From positions 13,245,489 to 13,309,488 of the forward strand of contig CM037873.1 of assembly GCA_021292105.1 (NCBI GenBank): a stretch of DNA of 64,000 bases. The letters run 5' to 3'. Of the stretch, positions 1-12,312 are shown in pieces. The notes below the pieces were generated by a model, which saw only the letters and a program-made list of their open reading frames with translations, was not told the origin of the DNA and made no database searches. Position numbers and translations under genes: made by a program. How positions within the stretch are numbered: position 1 is the first letter of the stretch; every line of letters begins with the position of its first letter. The DNA comes from Anadara kagoshimensis (Eukaryota > Mollusca > Bivalvia > Arcoida > Arcidae).

Positions 1-118
1 AGTTACTAATACATAAATCTACTGGTCCATCATATTTATTTTAAATTAAAGGTCAAACGGACAGGTCAATATTGTTTATATATGCAAGTCCACACGGGTT
101 CCATTTTGTACATGGTTG

Positions 119-500
119 CGATTAGTTTGTTGGTTGAATGTTGCTTAACGTCGCATCAGCAATATTTCAGCTATTCACGGCGAGAACTATTTTTATTAAT
201 CTCTATGGACAAATCTATGAACAAGTGAAGTGCGAGTGTGTTGTATGGCCTGCCTTTTACTAGCGCACACTCAGAACGACTTAAAGGTGCTAGCTCACAT
301 AGTCAGTACGCCACAGACATGGGTACCACTAGAACTCCCCCATTAGCATTATACTGACACCGGATGAACCAGTAAAGGCCAACGGCAAGAATAGTTCACT
401 TCCCCATATGTGGTCTGTGTGAGACTCGAACTCACAGCGGTGAGAGACCCTTGATTTGTAGACAGACGTTTTATTCATTAGGCAACCGCGACCAACGGTT
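119..500 (-). mobile_element. tRNA-derived SINE, type A, left copy
   Basis: On the minus strand the head starts near position 500 with an A-box-like segment (GGTTGCCTAATGGATAAG), followed by a B-box (GAGTTCGAGTCTC), as in a RNA polymerase III promoter. A body of about 300 bases follows, ending in a degenerate CCAACCAA-like tail near 119. The same element lies inverted at 53,776-54,172. The SINE class is inferred from the tRNA-like head; the family was not identified. Confidence 0.7.
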
Positions 501-776
501 ATGTTTGGTTCATGTTTTCAAATTACCATAAAAAATTAAACCTCTTCAGTGGATAAGTGAAAAATTCCCCGAGAAGTGTCATACAGGGGTAGGTGTCCAA
601 ACAACCTACTTTTAATTGTAGGAATCTATGGAACATGAATCAAATTTCTTGTTTGCTCCACATTGATATTTTTGTTATTCTTATTCATTCCCTACTATTC
701 ATTCCCCAAACATTTTGAGTGGCTATAAGAGGTGGCATACAGATCATAGTCCTAACCACGTAGGTTTGAAGCTCAC

Positions 777-1000
777 TTGGATAGTTTGTTAATTGGTGCG
801 TTGCTAGTAAGTACTATTCTTTTTGAACTCCAGTTTCCTCCACCATCCAAGCACTGTCCGCCTCGTATTAGTGAAATGATAAATATCATTGAGCACTCCA
901 TTCAACACATTTCAATATTTTGGAGAAAGAGAAATAACTCGTTTAAATTTAAACGACTTTTTAAAAAAAGTATGAGTAAGTCGACCACGCTTTAGTTGGA
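777..1000 (+). other. Short open stretch, no recognised product
   Basis: A hydrophobic-then-basic open frame without a convincing start (it begins at TTG). The mirrored copy near 53,300-53,510 stays open for only about half the length. No family was recognised. It may be the remnant of a signal-peptide exon or chance; I do not call a gene. Confidence 0.2.
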
Positions 1001-1169
1001 ATTAATTCATATGTATGGTCTGCAAATGACCATTTTGTGAAATTTTCATTACCTGACCAAAATGAACAATTGAAAAATAGAATAAACACACTGACAGTTA
1101 TTTAAATCTTATTACATATTATACCAGCTTTAATACAGCACTAGACGGAATACAATTCCTCATAATTAA

Positions 1170-1480
1170 GGGGTGGTCCAGTTGCTAGAGACCTCACTCC
1201 GTAAGTGGGAGCTCGTTTAAACCCCGACCGTGTCTGACCAAAGACTTGAAAGTGTGTAGTGATTGTTCTTTCGCCAAGCACTCGGAATTACGAAATGAAA
1301 GTCACGGTTCTTTCAGATGGGAACTTTAAATGTCACGATAAAGAACCATGCAAGTGTAATGCCATCAGTGCAATGCATAGGCAAAATTTCCACACGTCTA
1401 CACTTAAACGGGACTCAATTGTATGCAGAACTAAATGAAAAACATTCAGGTAAGTTCAAATTAACTTACCATATTTACTC
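1170..1480 (+). mobile_element. tRNA-derived SINE, type B, left-arm copy
   Basis: It starts with a degenerate tRNA-like head (GTGGTCCAGTTGCTAGAG). A body shared with copies near 28,010, 30,600, 45,195 and 54,850 follows, with the diagnostic segment TTCTTTCGCCAAGCACT. The open frame at 1,317-1,526 lies within the body and downstream and is not a gene. The inverted copy is at about 52,830-53,130. Confidence 0.65.
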
Positions 1481-1529
1481 TTTTGTACCTAGCGACCTTT
1501 ACCAACGCATCCTTGGTTCAAATTGATTT

Positions 1530-2340
1530 ATAACGAACAAATGATAAAAACCAATTAGATAAATGTGTTTCGTCAATATGCATCTTTTTTAATGTACTTT
1601 ATATGGACAAAATCTATCAACATGTTTTCAATCTAAACCAAAATGTAACACTCCATATTCAAATCAGAATTGCAAAGTAAAGATAAAAACTTTGAAAATG
1701 GAAAATTAGGTTAAGCATTTGAACTAACATCAGGGAAATTAGACCATGTGTTCCGGAAGGGTAAGTGTCTCCTGCTTAGCTAGTAGCTACAATCTCGTCG
1801 TGTAAAAACTATAAGACGTCAATTATACATACCCATGATAATTTTAAAAACAGAGACATTATTCTGAGATTAAATAGGCTCAGTTAGAATTTAGAGAAGT
1901 TATTAGTTAACGCACGGACGCATGTATTTTGATAGGCTATAAGCGTAACTGACTGTAGCTAGTTAAACTAACATAACATGACAGGTAAAGCTAGCTAACC
2001 CCTCCAGAACACATAAGACTACAGCAGTAGATTAATTTTGTGTTTACTTGCTTTGTTGTCATTAGAAAGGTTTCCGTAGCCTTCAAGATAAACATTTCCT
2101 GTGTGAGTATCAAAGTTAAATACAGCCGTTAAAGGATTCATTTTCCACTTCTTTACCGGATATTTTTAGGGGTCAACATACCGAAATTGAACTTTCTGGT
2201 ATTTATGTTTGTTTGAATGTAAACAGAAATAGTTTTTTAATACCTCTCTACAATCCTAGGTACATATGACAACTAGATTTAAATAGTCTTTACATCTTGC
2301 ATGGATGTTACTGACACTTAACTTTGTACATGATCTTGGA
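1530..2340. other. Non-coding left-arm stretch
   Basis: AT-rich sequence mirrored at about 51,950-52,760. I see no exon, RNA gene or repeat structure in it. Confidence 0.5.
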
Positions 2341-2346
2341 GAGGAT

Positions 2347-2660
2347 TTATTTTGAGGTGGACTGAACAAAATTGGACAATTGTCTGATAAAATTATCTGC
2401 AAAAAATAAAAAAAACTGATTTGTTGCAAAAACTAACAATCGGTCTTGCGGAATTCCGCAAAACTTGACATTGACCTTTATTTCACATGGCAAGTAAACA
2501 TCATCTTTATGACACAGAGCACAAAATCTATTCCAATACACAAAATTGTTTTTATCTGTCACTGGTAAATCTCTTTCTCGATTTAATTCACAAAGACGTG
2601 TAATGGTTGCAATCTGGAAATCTTCCGGGCACCTGGCTGTTGATCATGGTGTAACTCGTT
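2347..2660 (-). pseudogene. Exon remnant of a cysteine-rich receptor-type ectodomain, left copy
   Basis: The minus strand encodes a CPEDF start, an LCELNRER segment, then NNFVYWNRFCALCH followed by a CEIKV segment. This spacing (CP..., LC..., NRFCALC...) resembles an ectodomain module seen in many mollusc adhesion-GPCR-like and uncharacterised membrane proteins. That assignment is from memory of the family and is not verified. The mirrored exon lies at 51,665-51,910. No neighbouring exons of such a receptor are visible, so both copies look like stranded exons. Its 5' part is caught in a tandem triplication (2,598-2,960). Confidence 0.45.
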
Positions 2661-2960
2661 ACACTGGTGAGAATGGGATTTCGTCTTGTGAGATTCGACA
2701 AATTGTAAATTGATTAATGGTTGCATTCTGGAAATCTTTCGGACACCTGTTGATCATAGTGTAACCTTGTTACACTGGTGAGAATGGGATTTCGTCTTGT
2801 GAGATTCGACAAATTTTAAATTGAATCAAGTGTGTTATTATTTGGATGTTTAATGGTTGCATTCTAGAAATCTTCCGGACACGTGTTGGTCATAGTGTTG
2901 TGAGGTTCGACAAGGTTTAAATTGAATCCAGTGTGTTATTTGTATTTTCTGTTGTGTTTT
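2598..2960. repeat. Three-copy tandem repeat, about 115-130 bp unit
   Basis: Three consecutive copies begin with a TAATGGTTGCAWTCTGGAAA-like start at about 2,600, 2,718 and 2,850 and run through GGGATTTCGTCTTGTGAGAT. The right arm has one copy at about 51,610-51,705, so the triplication is specific to the left arm. Each copy includes the 5' part of the ectodomain exon. Confidence 0.75.
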
Positions 2961-4153
2961 CATAAGTGTTAAAACAAAAGTTCTGATAAATGTGACATTT
3001 GTCATCACACATTCACACATGTACAGTTATTAAAGTGATGCAAAACCAACAGGGTCGTAAATAGATTTACGTTTTTTTTTCAAATTATGTTATGGGTTGG
3101 TCAAGTCTTCAAACTTATCATCACCTTGTTTACCTTGGAATTCGTAATTTAACTGATAATCTGGCTTCATCCACAAGGAACAAGTATATGTGTAAAACAA
3201 TAACAAAACACTCGTTTCCATGTATTTTGTTCTAAAAACGCCAAAATTGGACACCGGGAAAATAAATGATTTTATGTAATATGTATGTTATTGAATCCCA
3301 CTATTAGTCGTTATTTTAAAGGGTAGACAAAAATTCGAGAGCTTATAACCAGTGAATGTCTCTATCGTGCCTAAATATCGCTGTATGTAGCATGTGCCCT
3401 GGAGAATCTGACCCTTCATATTTATTTATAAGTATGATGTCTCTCTATCCAAAGTTATCCTGGATATATTTGGCGTCCTTTAGTTCAATGTTCTTTTCAT
3501 TCCGAGTCAATTTTACAAGTGATGTTATCTAAAGTGTGGGCGCTTAACCATCCGGAGGATCCAGCCAAACTTCAATACCTGGTTGGATTCCACGTGTTGA
3601 ACTTCACTTGACAATTTCTAAGTTTTTACTTTGCTTTGAGATTTAAATGTGGACTCGGGTTGGTGTGTAGTTGTTTTAATATTATTTTTATTTTTATTGT
3701 TAACTGTGCGTTTGACCTTTCATGAGGAATTTCCACATACGTTGGTTCACCTATTAAACGGGTAGTGCAAGAATTCGCTATTCAATAATCAAGTCATGTT
3801 TCGAGTGATATAAATAAAATTAATACCTGTGTTCCTTTTACATAAATGTACTGGTCATTAAAATATCTTAAAGGTCAAGCGGACAGGTCAATGTTGTTTG
3901 CCACTATCTCCATATTGTATATTTTTCTCAAGTCAACAGGGTTATCTCTCTTATGTAGCTAGACCTTGTGGTAAGTCAACAATCGTCTTGATATAACTCA
4001 AATGTCTAATGTTTCTTTGAAGATTTTATTCGAATAAATAAAACAGGATTCAATCAATAAACAATATTTTACAATAATATCAAACAACAACAACCCTTTT
4101 CAAAGCAAATCTAGGCAGACTAACACCTTTTTACCAGTATTGCCATCTACACC
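2961..4153. other. Non-coding 3' flank of the HSPA12-like pseudogene
   Basis: It holds a copy of the AGGTCA-repeat motif (3,872-3,902). On the minus strand it contains a polyadenylation signal for the pseudogene at about 4,030. It is mirrored at 50,490-51,600. I see no coding sequence. Confidence 0.5.
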
Positions 4154-6283
4154 CTAAAACAGCAGCTCGGTGTCACCATATGTCATTGTCACGACAACCT
4201 TTCTCTCCAGACCGCCTGTTGTATCGGGCATATCAACCAACATTTTACCTATTCTTCTACAGTTTTCTTCGGTAACATACTGCGGACTCTTATTATCACA
4301 TCTATACAGAAGAATGGACATTTTTGTCATTTCAGAAGTTAATGGGAAGACTTCTGTTTCTACAGTTTGTCCAACACTAAATGTCTGTCCTGCTTTAGCG
4401 TATATATCAAAAACATCTTTGCAATAAGGTGTGTCTTCATATAGGACATGTTTCGATTGCGGATCATGTCCTTTCATGAAATATCTATGAACGGAAGTAC
4501 CGTAAGTAAACTTCGAGACACGCGCACTTACTACTTCCGGATTATGTCCATATAATACTGCCCCTTTTAGAACAGCTAATCCAGCATCGTCCGGCACAAC
4601 AATATGCATATGGGGAAGCGCTTTTTTCACGCCTTCTCGAATAACTAAACATTCTGAAAACCCTCCAACTAAAATTATGTCTTTCACTTTATCCGTTTCA
4701 GGTTTTGTAAGGATGTTGCGAATATGAGTGACAATTCCCTCAACAGAAGGTTTAAAAAAGTCCGCAACAGCTTCCTCGTTGATTCGCAGCCTGTCCTTTC
4801 TAAAGTCTACGTGTCCAGTGCACTGGCAGTTATAGGATAGAGTGTTATCAGATTTTGTTCCATGTAGGTTTTCAAACTCGTCCATTAAGGTAGTTGGACA
4901 TTTGAGAATAAAACGACCATTTCTATCGAGTTCCAATGACCTTTTCTTTGTCTCAATATCTCGCTCCAAATCTAAACAACAAGATTTGTGATTCTTTAGA
5001 AATTCATCTACCACACTGTCTCCAAATACACTCCTGATAAATTTGAAGATTTCTTCATTTACCCGTAACCCTCCCCAATTTCCACCACTCGCGTTGGTAA
5101 GTTCTTTAAGAGTTCTGTCCTGCAACACTTCCCTCACAGTTACATCAACTGTACCTCCTGAAAAAAATAAAAACAGAGAAGTGTTAAATATAACAGTTAC
5201 TGCATATTTTAATCCTAGAGCTATGGCTATTTTCTGAAGCAATTGGTTCAAATGCATTGTTTACAATCATTACGATGATTTTCTGAAATGTTTTAAAAAA
5301 TTCAATGTCCTCTCAGAGATTACCAGTTATCCGCCTTTATCTGACTTAATAAAGCAAAACATTGAAAAAGGTGTGACCTTGAAGTCAGTCTTAAGTTTGA
5401 AGTTAAGCCAGTGTTAAATGGTGCTTTTAATTTTGAAGTTTGAGTCAGTCTGAAACGGTTAAGTTTGGGGTTAAATCAATCTCAAGTGGTCCTTATAAGT
5501 TTAAAGTTGTGCCAATCACAAGTAGTCCTTCAAATTACAAATTAGCTCAATCTCAGAGGGACCCCAAAGCTTCAAATTGACGTCAATATCAAGTGGTCTT
5601 TTTTATTTTAAAGTTAAGATATTCTCAGGCGGACCCTGTAAGTTTAAGGTTAACTCGGTTTAAAGTGTTTCCTATATATTCAAAGCTATGTCAATTTCAA
5701 ATATCTCCAGTAAATTTTAAAGTAAGTCAAAAGTGGTCCCTGTAAGTTCAAACTTGGGTCAATCTCAGGTGGTCACCAAAAGTTCAATGTGACGCGAATC
5801 TTCAGTGGCCCTTAGGTTTAGGGTTATTTAAATGTATTGTTGCCCCTAACAGTTTAAAGTCAATAACGGTCGGTCCCAGACAGTTCAAAGTTACGTCCAT
5901 CTCAAATGTTCCCTGTAAGTTTAAAATTGAGTATGTTTAAAGTGTCACTTTAAGTTTGAAGTAAGTCGGTCCTAAGAAAGTCCCTGTACGTTTAAATCTA
6001 CGCCAATCTCAAATGGGTCATGTTAATTATTTAAAGTAAAATTTATCTCAAGTGGTCACTGAAAGTCTGAAATTGTCAATTTTATTTTAAACAACAGAGT
6101 TTTATTTATTATTTTTAATTTACCTCCGAGATCCAGCACCATAAACTTAGTTCCTGGAGAGTAAGGAGATAACCCTATGCCATTTTCATCACATTCGTTT
6201 CTCTCTACCAATATTTCTTTAGCATAAATCGAGGCAGCTTCAGGCTCTTAAGCCAATAAGAGTTGATTATCAGATATACTAGC
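4154..6283 (-). pseudogene. HSPA12-like (HSP70 superfamily) pseudogene, exons 3 and 4 only
   Basis: Minus-strand broken copy of the intact gene at 46,583-50,489. Exon 4 (5,157-4,154) keeps an open frame with the GGTVDVTV phosphate-binding motif and VGGFSE adenosine-site motif. Exon 3 (6,283-6,124) keeps its splice sites but carries a TAA where the right copy has TTA (complement of 6,248-6,250). A second nonsense change, GAG to TAG, ends exon 4 at 4,154-4,156, 16 residues early. Exons 1 and 2 are absent because the arm lacks the 7.6 kb block that holds them. Without the first phosphate motif it cannot make a nucleotide-binding domain. About ten residues of exon 4 differ from the intact copy. 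Confidence 0.88.
5380..6080. repeat. Degenerate minisatellite in HSPA12-like intron 3, left copy
   Basis: Roughly 50-bp units vary around a theme of AAGTTTAAAGTTAAGTCAAT followed by CTCAAGTGGTCCCT. It fills most of intron 3. The equivalent array in the intact gene is at 48,560-49,215 in the opposite orientation. Confidence 0.7.
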
Positions 6284-6371
6284 CTTTAAAACAAAACCAA
6301 AAGAAATAAGTATTATAGTTTTCATACACGGGGGATTTATTTTAGAAATTCAAGTTAAATTATGTTAAAAA

Positions 6372-6377
6372 AATCAA
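6372..6377. other. Breakpoint where the left arm lacks 7.6 kb
   Basis: Left of this point the sequence follows HSPA12-like intron 2 (partner near 48,253). Right of it the sequence follows the partner near 40,611. The right arm has 7.6 kb between those points. No long direct repeat is seen at the junction, which suits deletion by end joining, or a matching insertion in the other arm. Confidence 0.7.
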
Positions 6378-6544
6378 GATGTTTTAAACAAGATAAAGTG
6401 GGGACAACTACATGTGTGGAAAGTTTTGTCTTCATATTGTTGGTTTGTTGGTTTTGTCCTCACTAAGAGGGTGATGGAGCTAAAAAATCTGGATATTTCA
6501 AACAGGGTAAAGTGCTGACAACTACATGTAACCTACCATAGATC

Positions 6545-6810
6545 TGGAAGGCTCTCACTGAAATCTAAAGTTAGAGACTGTATCTTAGCCGAACCAACAG
6601 AACCATTGATTTGTGAAGACCACGCAACAATAGCGGAAGACAGGGTTGTTCTTGACCAGGTTGTTTCCTTACTTTCTTCAGTGAGTTTTCTTAATTTTAA
6701 AGGTTCACGCTGTTTAAGTTCCTCTGGGATCGGTACAGGAAATTCTGTCATGGCAAATATCACTCTTATAATGATATGTTTGATTTTTGCAATGGCTATT
6801 TTAAGAAGCA

Positions 6811-6830
<20 letters not shown>
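6545..6830 (+). pseudogene. Remnant exon 3 of the small secreted/anchored protein gene
   Basis: It matches the last exon of the intact gene at 40,026-41,661. The 5' end is cut at the splice acceptor by loss of about 130 bp, and the ATG-less frame encodes a CEDHATIAEDR segment and a hydrophobic C-terminal tail. A one-base loss near the end shifts the frame so that it runs into the CT/CA microsatellite instead of stopping. Exons 1 and 2 are missing, so it is not functional. Confidence 0.75.
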
Positions 6831-6854
<24 letters not shown>

Positions 6855-6861
6855 CATACAC

Positions 6862-6895
<34 letters not shown>

Positions 6896-6900
6896 CACAC
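6816..6900. repeat. CT/CA compound microsatellite
   Basis: A (CT)n run is followed by (CA)n. The partner at 39,952-40,024 is (GT)n then (GA)n. Simple repeats produce the poly-Glu/Arg and Val/Cys translations here. Confidence 0.9.
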
Positions 6901-6939
6901 TTGATCACGATAGTTTTTTTCTACATATTTTAAGGTAAT

Positions 6940-8155
6940 ATTGTCCTTGTCAGTTCATTTTATACTTAAAATAATGTATTTTTTTATTTTTGAATACATT
7001 ATTTCATAAAACTTAGCCCATGACAATAGATGAAGGACATCAGATGCATTAGTTTCTGAAAATATATTAAAACAACAGGTGTTATTTAGTGCCATATGCA
7101 TGCAATTCCCTTGTCAGTTTTTCAGTTTTATCATTCACATGGCAATAGATGAAAAAATTCAGATGTATTGTTTCTGAAAATAAACAATAAACATTTTGCC
7201 AAAACAAGTTTTGCTTTTTAAAAAATCCACAAACATCTTCATGGCTTTGAAAGAAAAAACGGGTGTTGTTTAGTGTCATATACAATTTCCTTTTAACTTT
7301 TATCCTTCAATACATTCCGAAAATGGTATATGACAACAGGCACATGTAAATAGAACGGAGGGGGGATCAGTTACTCTTTCTCACACAAACCCAAGGGTGG
7401 ATTTGAAATAAATAAATATATATATATATATGTATGTATCAATGTCAAATTGGTAAGGTTTAATTTCTCAAGATGATGACACTTGTAAATTTGGTAACGG
7501 ACAAGGGCAGAGTAAAGTTTGCTGTCTACCCAAAGTTGAGTGAAAAGTGTGTTTTACTTTCGAAGTCTAGATATTATCATATACATCCAGGCGGTCAGTT
7601 CTGAGTTTTGTTTGGTGTTAACAATGATAATGCTTGTTTTTCATGATCAACTAACATTTTATAAGTTTTGTAGTGATATGTTATTTATGGAGTTGCTAAA
7701 TAATTTTCTAGGATTTGTTTGAAATAAATTTTGGAGAAAATTATGTAAATATGGGTAAAATAATTTGTCAAGATAAAAACAACTTTAGCAGAATGATGTT
7801 TAATCATGTTTTCAACCATTTATTTTTGTGAAGATTTTAAAAGTGTAATGATATGACAAGTATTAAAGGATATGACCACTTTTAAACATGCACATGGAAG
7901 GTAGTATATATATAAACGCTCATATCTTCACTTGATCGAGTTTGTCCAGTGATCTATAAAGCTTTCGATACATTTTGTCAAAGATAATTTTATGTTCAAT
8001 GAATGAAACATCAGTATCATTTTAGTTGTGATATATCATTTTTTTTTAAATTTAATCATAAAATAAATTCAAAAATGGTATATGACATAGCTACAAATTA
8101 CAATTCTCATCATTTTTTGTGAATAATCTACACCGTTAGATCCATACTTTTTTAT
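6940..8155. other. Non-coding left-arm stretch
   Basis: AT-rich. It includes two diverged copies of a segment of about 200 bases (6,965-7,090 and 7,090-7,320) and a short TA run near 7,415. The partner region is 37,300-39,930, which is longer because of a LINE and expanded simple repeats. No gene is seen. Confidence 0.5.
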
Positions 8156-8336
8156 ACAGTCAAACCTGTCTATAAAGGCCTCCCAAGAGAACCAGTAAAG
8201 GCTTCCTTTATGAGCAGGTGGCCTTTATATACATGTTCAAATAATATGAATAAAGAGCAATTGGTATACAATTCTACTGGTCTTAATAAGCAGAAAGTCA
8301 TCATATAGAAGTGACCTTTAAGGCAGTTTTGACTAT
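8156..8336. mobile_element. MITE 1 with CAGTCAAACCTGTCTATAAA ends, left-arm copy
   Basis: A short element whose ends are imperfect inverted repeats (ACAGTCAAACCTGTCTATAA against a TTTGACT-ending copy). Related copies are at 16,505-16,685, 20,209-20,393 and 37,111-37,290. No transposase is encoded. This indicates a non-autonomous DNA transposon; the superfamily is unknown. Confidence 0.7.
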
Positions 8337-8339
8337 TAA

Positions 8340-9290
8340 ATAACCTGGCTCCAGTTTCACCCTAAGATTTCCTGACCTTAAATTTAGTAATTAATAGTAT
8401 TGGCAATCTTTTTAGTCCTATGAAAGAATATTTTTGTCAGAACTAAATCCAAATATAAACTAGAAGTAATCTTCAAAATAACCGCCTTAATTTTCTGAAT
8501 ACCTTAAAAATTCAAAAAATTATTAAAATTTCAAATGTGTCAGAAGTAAGTTAGGGAAAATGTTAATTAAGAAATGATTGTTAAACTGGGACCTGCATCG
8601 TTAAGAAATGATTGTTAAACTGGGGCCTGCATCGTTATGAAAAGATTGTTAAACTGGGACCTGCATCGTTAACAAATGATTGTTAAACTTGGACCTGCAT
8701 CGTTAAGAAATGATTGTTAAACTGGGACCTGCATCGTTAAGAATTAATTGTTAAACTGGGACCTGCATCGTTAAGAAATGATTGTTAAACTGGGACCTGC
8801 ATCGTTAAGAATTAATTGTTAAACTGGGACCTGCATCGTTAAGAAATGATTGTTAAACTGGGACCTGCATCGTTAAGAAATGATTGTTAAACTGGGACCT
8901 GCATCGTTAAGAAATGATTGTTAAACTGGGACCTGCATCGTTAAGAAATGATTGTTAAACTGGGACCTGCATCGTTAAGAAATGATTGTTAAACTGGGAC
9001 CTGCATCGTTAAGAAATGATTGTTAAACTGGGACCTGCATCGTTAAGAAATGATTGTTAAACTTGGACCTGCATCGTTAAGAAATGATTGTTAAACTGGG
9101 ACCTGCATCGTTAAGAAATGATTGTTAAACTGGGACCTGCATCGTTAAGAATTAATTGTTAAACTGGGACCTGCATCGTTAAGAATTAATTGTTAAACTG
9201 GGACCTGCATCGTTAACAAAAGATTGTTAAACTGGGACCTGCATCGTTAATAACAAATGATTGTTAAACTCGGGCCTGCATCGTTAACCC
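8340..9290. mobile_element. MITE 2 whose 3' end is expanded into a 34-bp minisatellite
   Basis: Bases 8,343-8,590 match the body of a MITE family with long inverted ends that is also seen at 46,965-47,235 and 60,378-60,637. At its 3' end the terminal sequence (AAATGATTGTTAAACTGGGA) is repeated about 21 times with a 34-bp period up to 9,290. Minor variants include GAATTAATT in place of GAAATGATT. The right arm has only about 11 units (36,490-36,890). Confidence 0.8.
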
Positions 9291-9299
9291 CTTACTGTC

Positions 9300-9865
9300 T
9301 ATATATCAACATGTCATGGATTTTAACATAAAACTTTTTTTATGTCAGAAAATATACATGTATCTCTTTTTTACAATAATTATTCTGAATGTACAAACGG
9401 TTTATGGTTTATATATTATGATATACACTGTATAATTTTTATAATTATTATTTTTAATATGTACGATAGAGAGAATGAATGTTTTTACATTTCCGTGCGT
9501 GCGTCTGAAAGTTGTAATATTGTTTTGAAATATGTAAATACATGTATATATCATGATCTTAAGTTCACTATTCAGGAGAAAATAAATTTTATATTTTGAT
9601 ATATCATCTTTTTGTAGAATTATTTTATCGCAGTTTACACGATACAAGATGAGTTTGAATTTAACCAAGACAAAACCGTGGCCACTCTGTATTTCTCTTC
9701 GTAATGACGGTACAGGCCTGTCAAAAGTTTAATATTAAATTAACGATTACTATCAGCAGCATTTCAGCACCTGCTAGTATTTCTTTCAGTCGTTATCTGA
9801 CCACTAGCTATCCATTATTCGACCAAGCAACAGTCAAGTTGACTCCTTTTCGTTAGGTCATTGTT
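9300..9865. other. Non-coding left-arm stretch
   Basis: AT-rich sequence mirrored at about 35,930-36,480. Open frames on both strands here are low-complexity and unconserved in length. No gene. Confidence 0.5.
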
Positions 9866-9869
9866 AAAC

Positions 9870-12270
9870 TTTTGACCGGCCTGTACTGTACACATGATTA
9901 TTAAGGACGATAACGGAATTTGGAGTTCGTGAATCAGAAATAGTAGAATGGTGGTGATTTACCCCCAAGTCAAGATTCTGACTGCCAGATCTGGAATGGT
10001 TAGGGAAACCAAATTGCCCGGCGAAATCTGCCACTGAATCTTCGGCAAGCAAAGAGTCAAACTTTCAAGTAAATACCGACTGGGATTGAAACTTAGGCAG
10101 TGAAAGTCACTGAGGCAGACATACTTCAAACAACTTGCGTCACGGAAGATCCTGAATTGGAAACTCTTGGCATCAGTACGATTGCGACACTCCAAATACC
10201 AAATGACTTCAGTCTTAGTCCTTAACAGAAACTAGTTTTATAGGTATTCGTATATCAAGTGTTTGTTTTTATTTCCATTTGAATTCCTGGTTACATTGCG
10301 TTCTCAATTGGTTTCTAAAAATAGCTAAATGGGTTTTAGCTATAAACCTAAATTTTCGCTCTTCTCTGAACACTGATAATGATCAGCGTAAGCAGAGCGG
10401 TGTTTGGCTGCAAGATACTGCTCTTTGACTATTTCATTGACTCAAGTCATTGTTTTACATGATTCTGTAAGTAGTTTCTGAAAAACTGAAGAAGTGTTAA
10501 CAAGGTAAAGCTGGTTGAACATATTTTGCGTAGAACGCGAAGCGTATTGAACACGTGTACATACAACGTAAAGCTTATTAAACACGTATATATAACGCAA
10601 AGCTTAGAGATCACGTGGGTACAACGTAAAGCTTATTAAACACGTGTGCAAACGCAAAGCTTATTGTACAGGTGTGTATAGCGTTAAGCTTATTGAATAC
10701 GTCTGTACAATGTAAAGCTTATTGAATACATGTGCAAACGTAAAGCTTATTGAACACCTGTATACAATGTAAAGCTGAGTGAACATATTTTGTGTACAAG
10801 CGTAAAGCTTATTGAACACCTGTTTACAACGTAAAGCTGAGTGAACATATTTTGTGTACAAGCGTAAAGCTTATTGAACACGAGTATATAAGGTAAAGCT
10901 TATTGGACTCGTGTATATAACGTAAAGCTTATTGGACACGTGTATATAACGTTAAGCTTATTGAACACGTGTATATAACGTAAAGCTTATTGGACACGTG
11001 TATATAACGTAAAGCTTATTGGACACGTGTATATAACGTAAAGCTTATTGAACACGTGTATATAACGTTAAGCTTAGAGAACACGTGTATATAACGTAAA
11101 GCCTATTAGACACGTGTATATAACATAAAGCTTATTAGACACGTGTATATAACGTAAAGCTTATTGGACACGTGTATATAACGTAAAGCATATTGGACAC
11201 TTGTATATAACGTAAAACGTATTGAACACGATTATATAACGTAAAGCTTAGAGAACACGTGGGTACAACGTAAAGCTTATTGAATACATGTGCAAACGTA
11301 AAGCTTATTGAACACCTGTATACAACGTAAAGCTCAGAGAACACACGGTAACGGAATTTGAAGTTGTTCATGAATCCGAAATAGTAGAATGGTGGTGATT
11401 TACGCCCAAGTAAAGGTTCTAACTGTCAGATCTGGAATGGTTAGGGAAACCAATGTGCCCGGAAAAATCTGGCAATCTTCGGCAAGAAAATATATAGTAT
11501 ATTGTCGACTGAGATCGCACATAGGCAGTCATTGTTATTGTGGTTCGCAGTCCGATAGCTTCAATTTGCGCCACGGAAGCTCCTGAATTGATATTGGAGA
11601 GTCTTTGCGTCAGTTCAATTGCTACACTCCAAATAAAAATGACCTAAGTCCTTAACAGAAACTGGTTTGATAGGTATCAGTATATCCAGTGTTTGTTTTC
11701 ATTTCCATTTGAATTCCTTGTTGCGTTGTGATTTCGGTTAGTTTTATAGCAACTTTAATGGGGTTTATCTATAAATCTAAATTGGCGTTCTTCCCTGAAC
11801 ACTCATAATGATCAGCGGAAGCAGAGTGGTGTTTAGTTGCAAAAGACTGCTCTGACCATTTCATTGTTTTTGCATGATTCCGTATGTAGTTTCTGTATAA
11901 TTTAAAATATTAACCTAGTACATACTCAACATATAAAACAGATATAAACTTATTGAACACGTGTATACAACGTAAAACTTCTTGAACACGCTTATACAAC
12001 GTAAAACTTATTAAACACGTGTATGCAACGTAAAACTTATTGAACACGTGTATGCAACGTAAAACTTCTTGAACACGCTTATACAACGTAAAACTTCTTG
12101 AACACGTGTATGCAACGTAAAACTTATTGAAAACGTGCATGCAACGTAAAACTTCTTTTTTTTTATATTTATTTTCTTTATTTCATATTCAATATATACA
12201 TAACACAAAAAGACGATAATACAACATTACAAATATTTTGATTAACATATATATTGAATAGTTTTTAGAA

Positions 12271-12312
<42 letters not shown>

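Noticed and set aside
1317-1526. 69-codon frame conserved in both arms (also 52,765-52,974)
   Set aside because: It lies within a type B SINE and its flank; the conservation is that of the palindrome, not of a protein.
6533-6898. Minus-strand frame opposite the exon 3 remnant (also 39,952-40,317)
   Set aside because: Shadow of the exon on the other strand, extended by GT/GA microsatellite translation.
10661-12208. Several minus-strand frames with FNKLY and CSISFTLY repeats (mirrored at 33,457-33,971)
   Set aside because: Translations of the 29-bp satellite.
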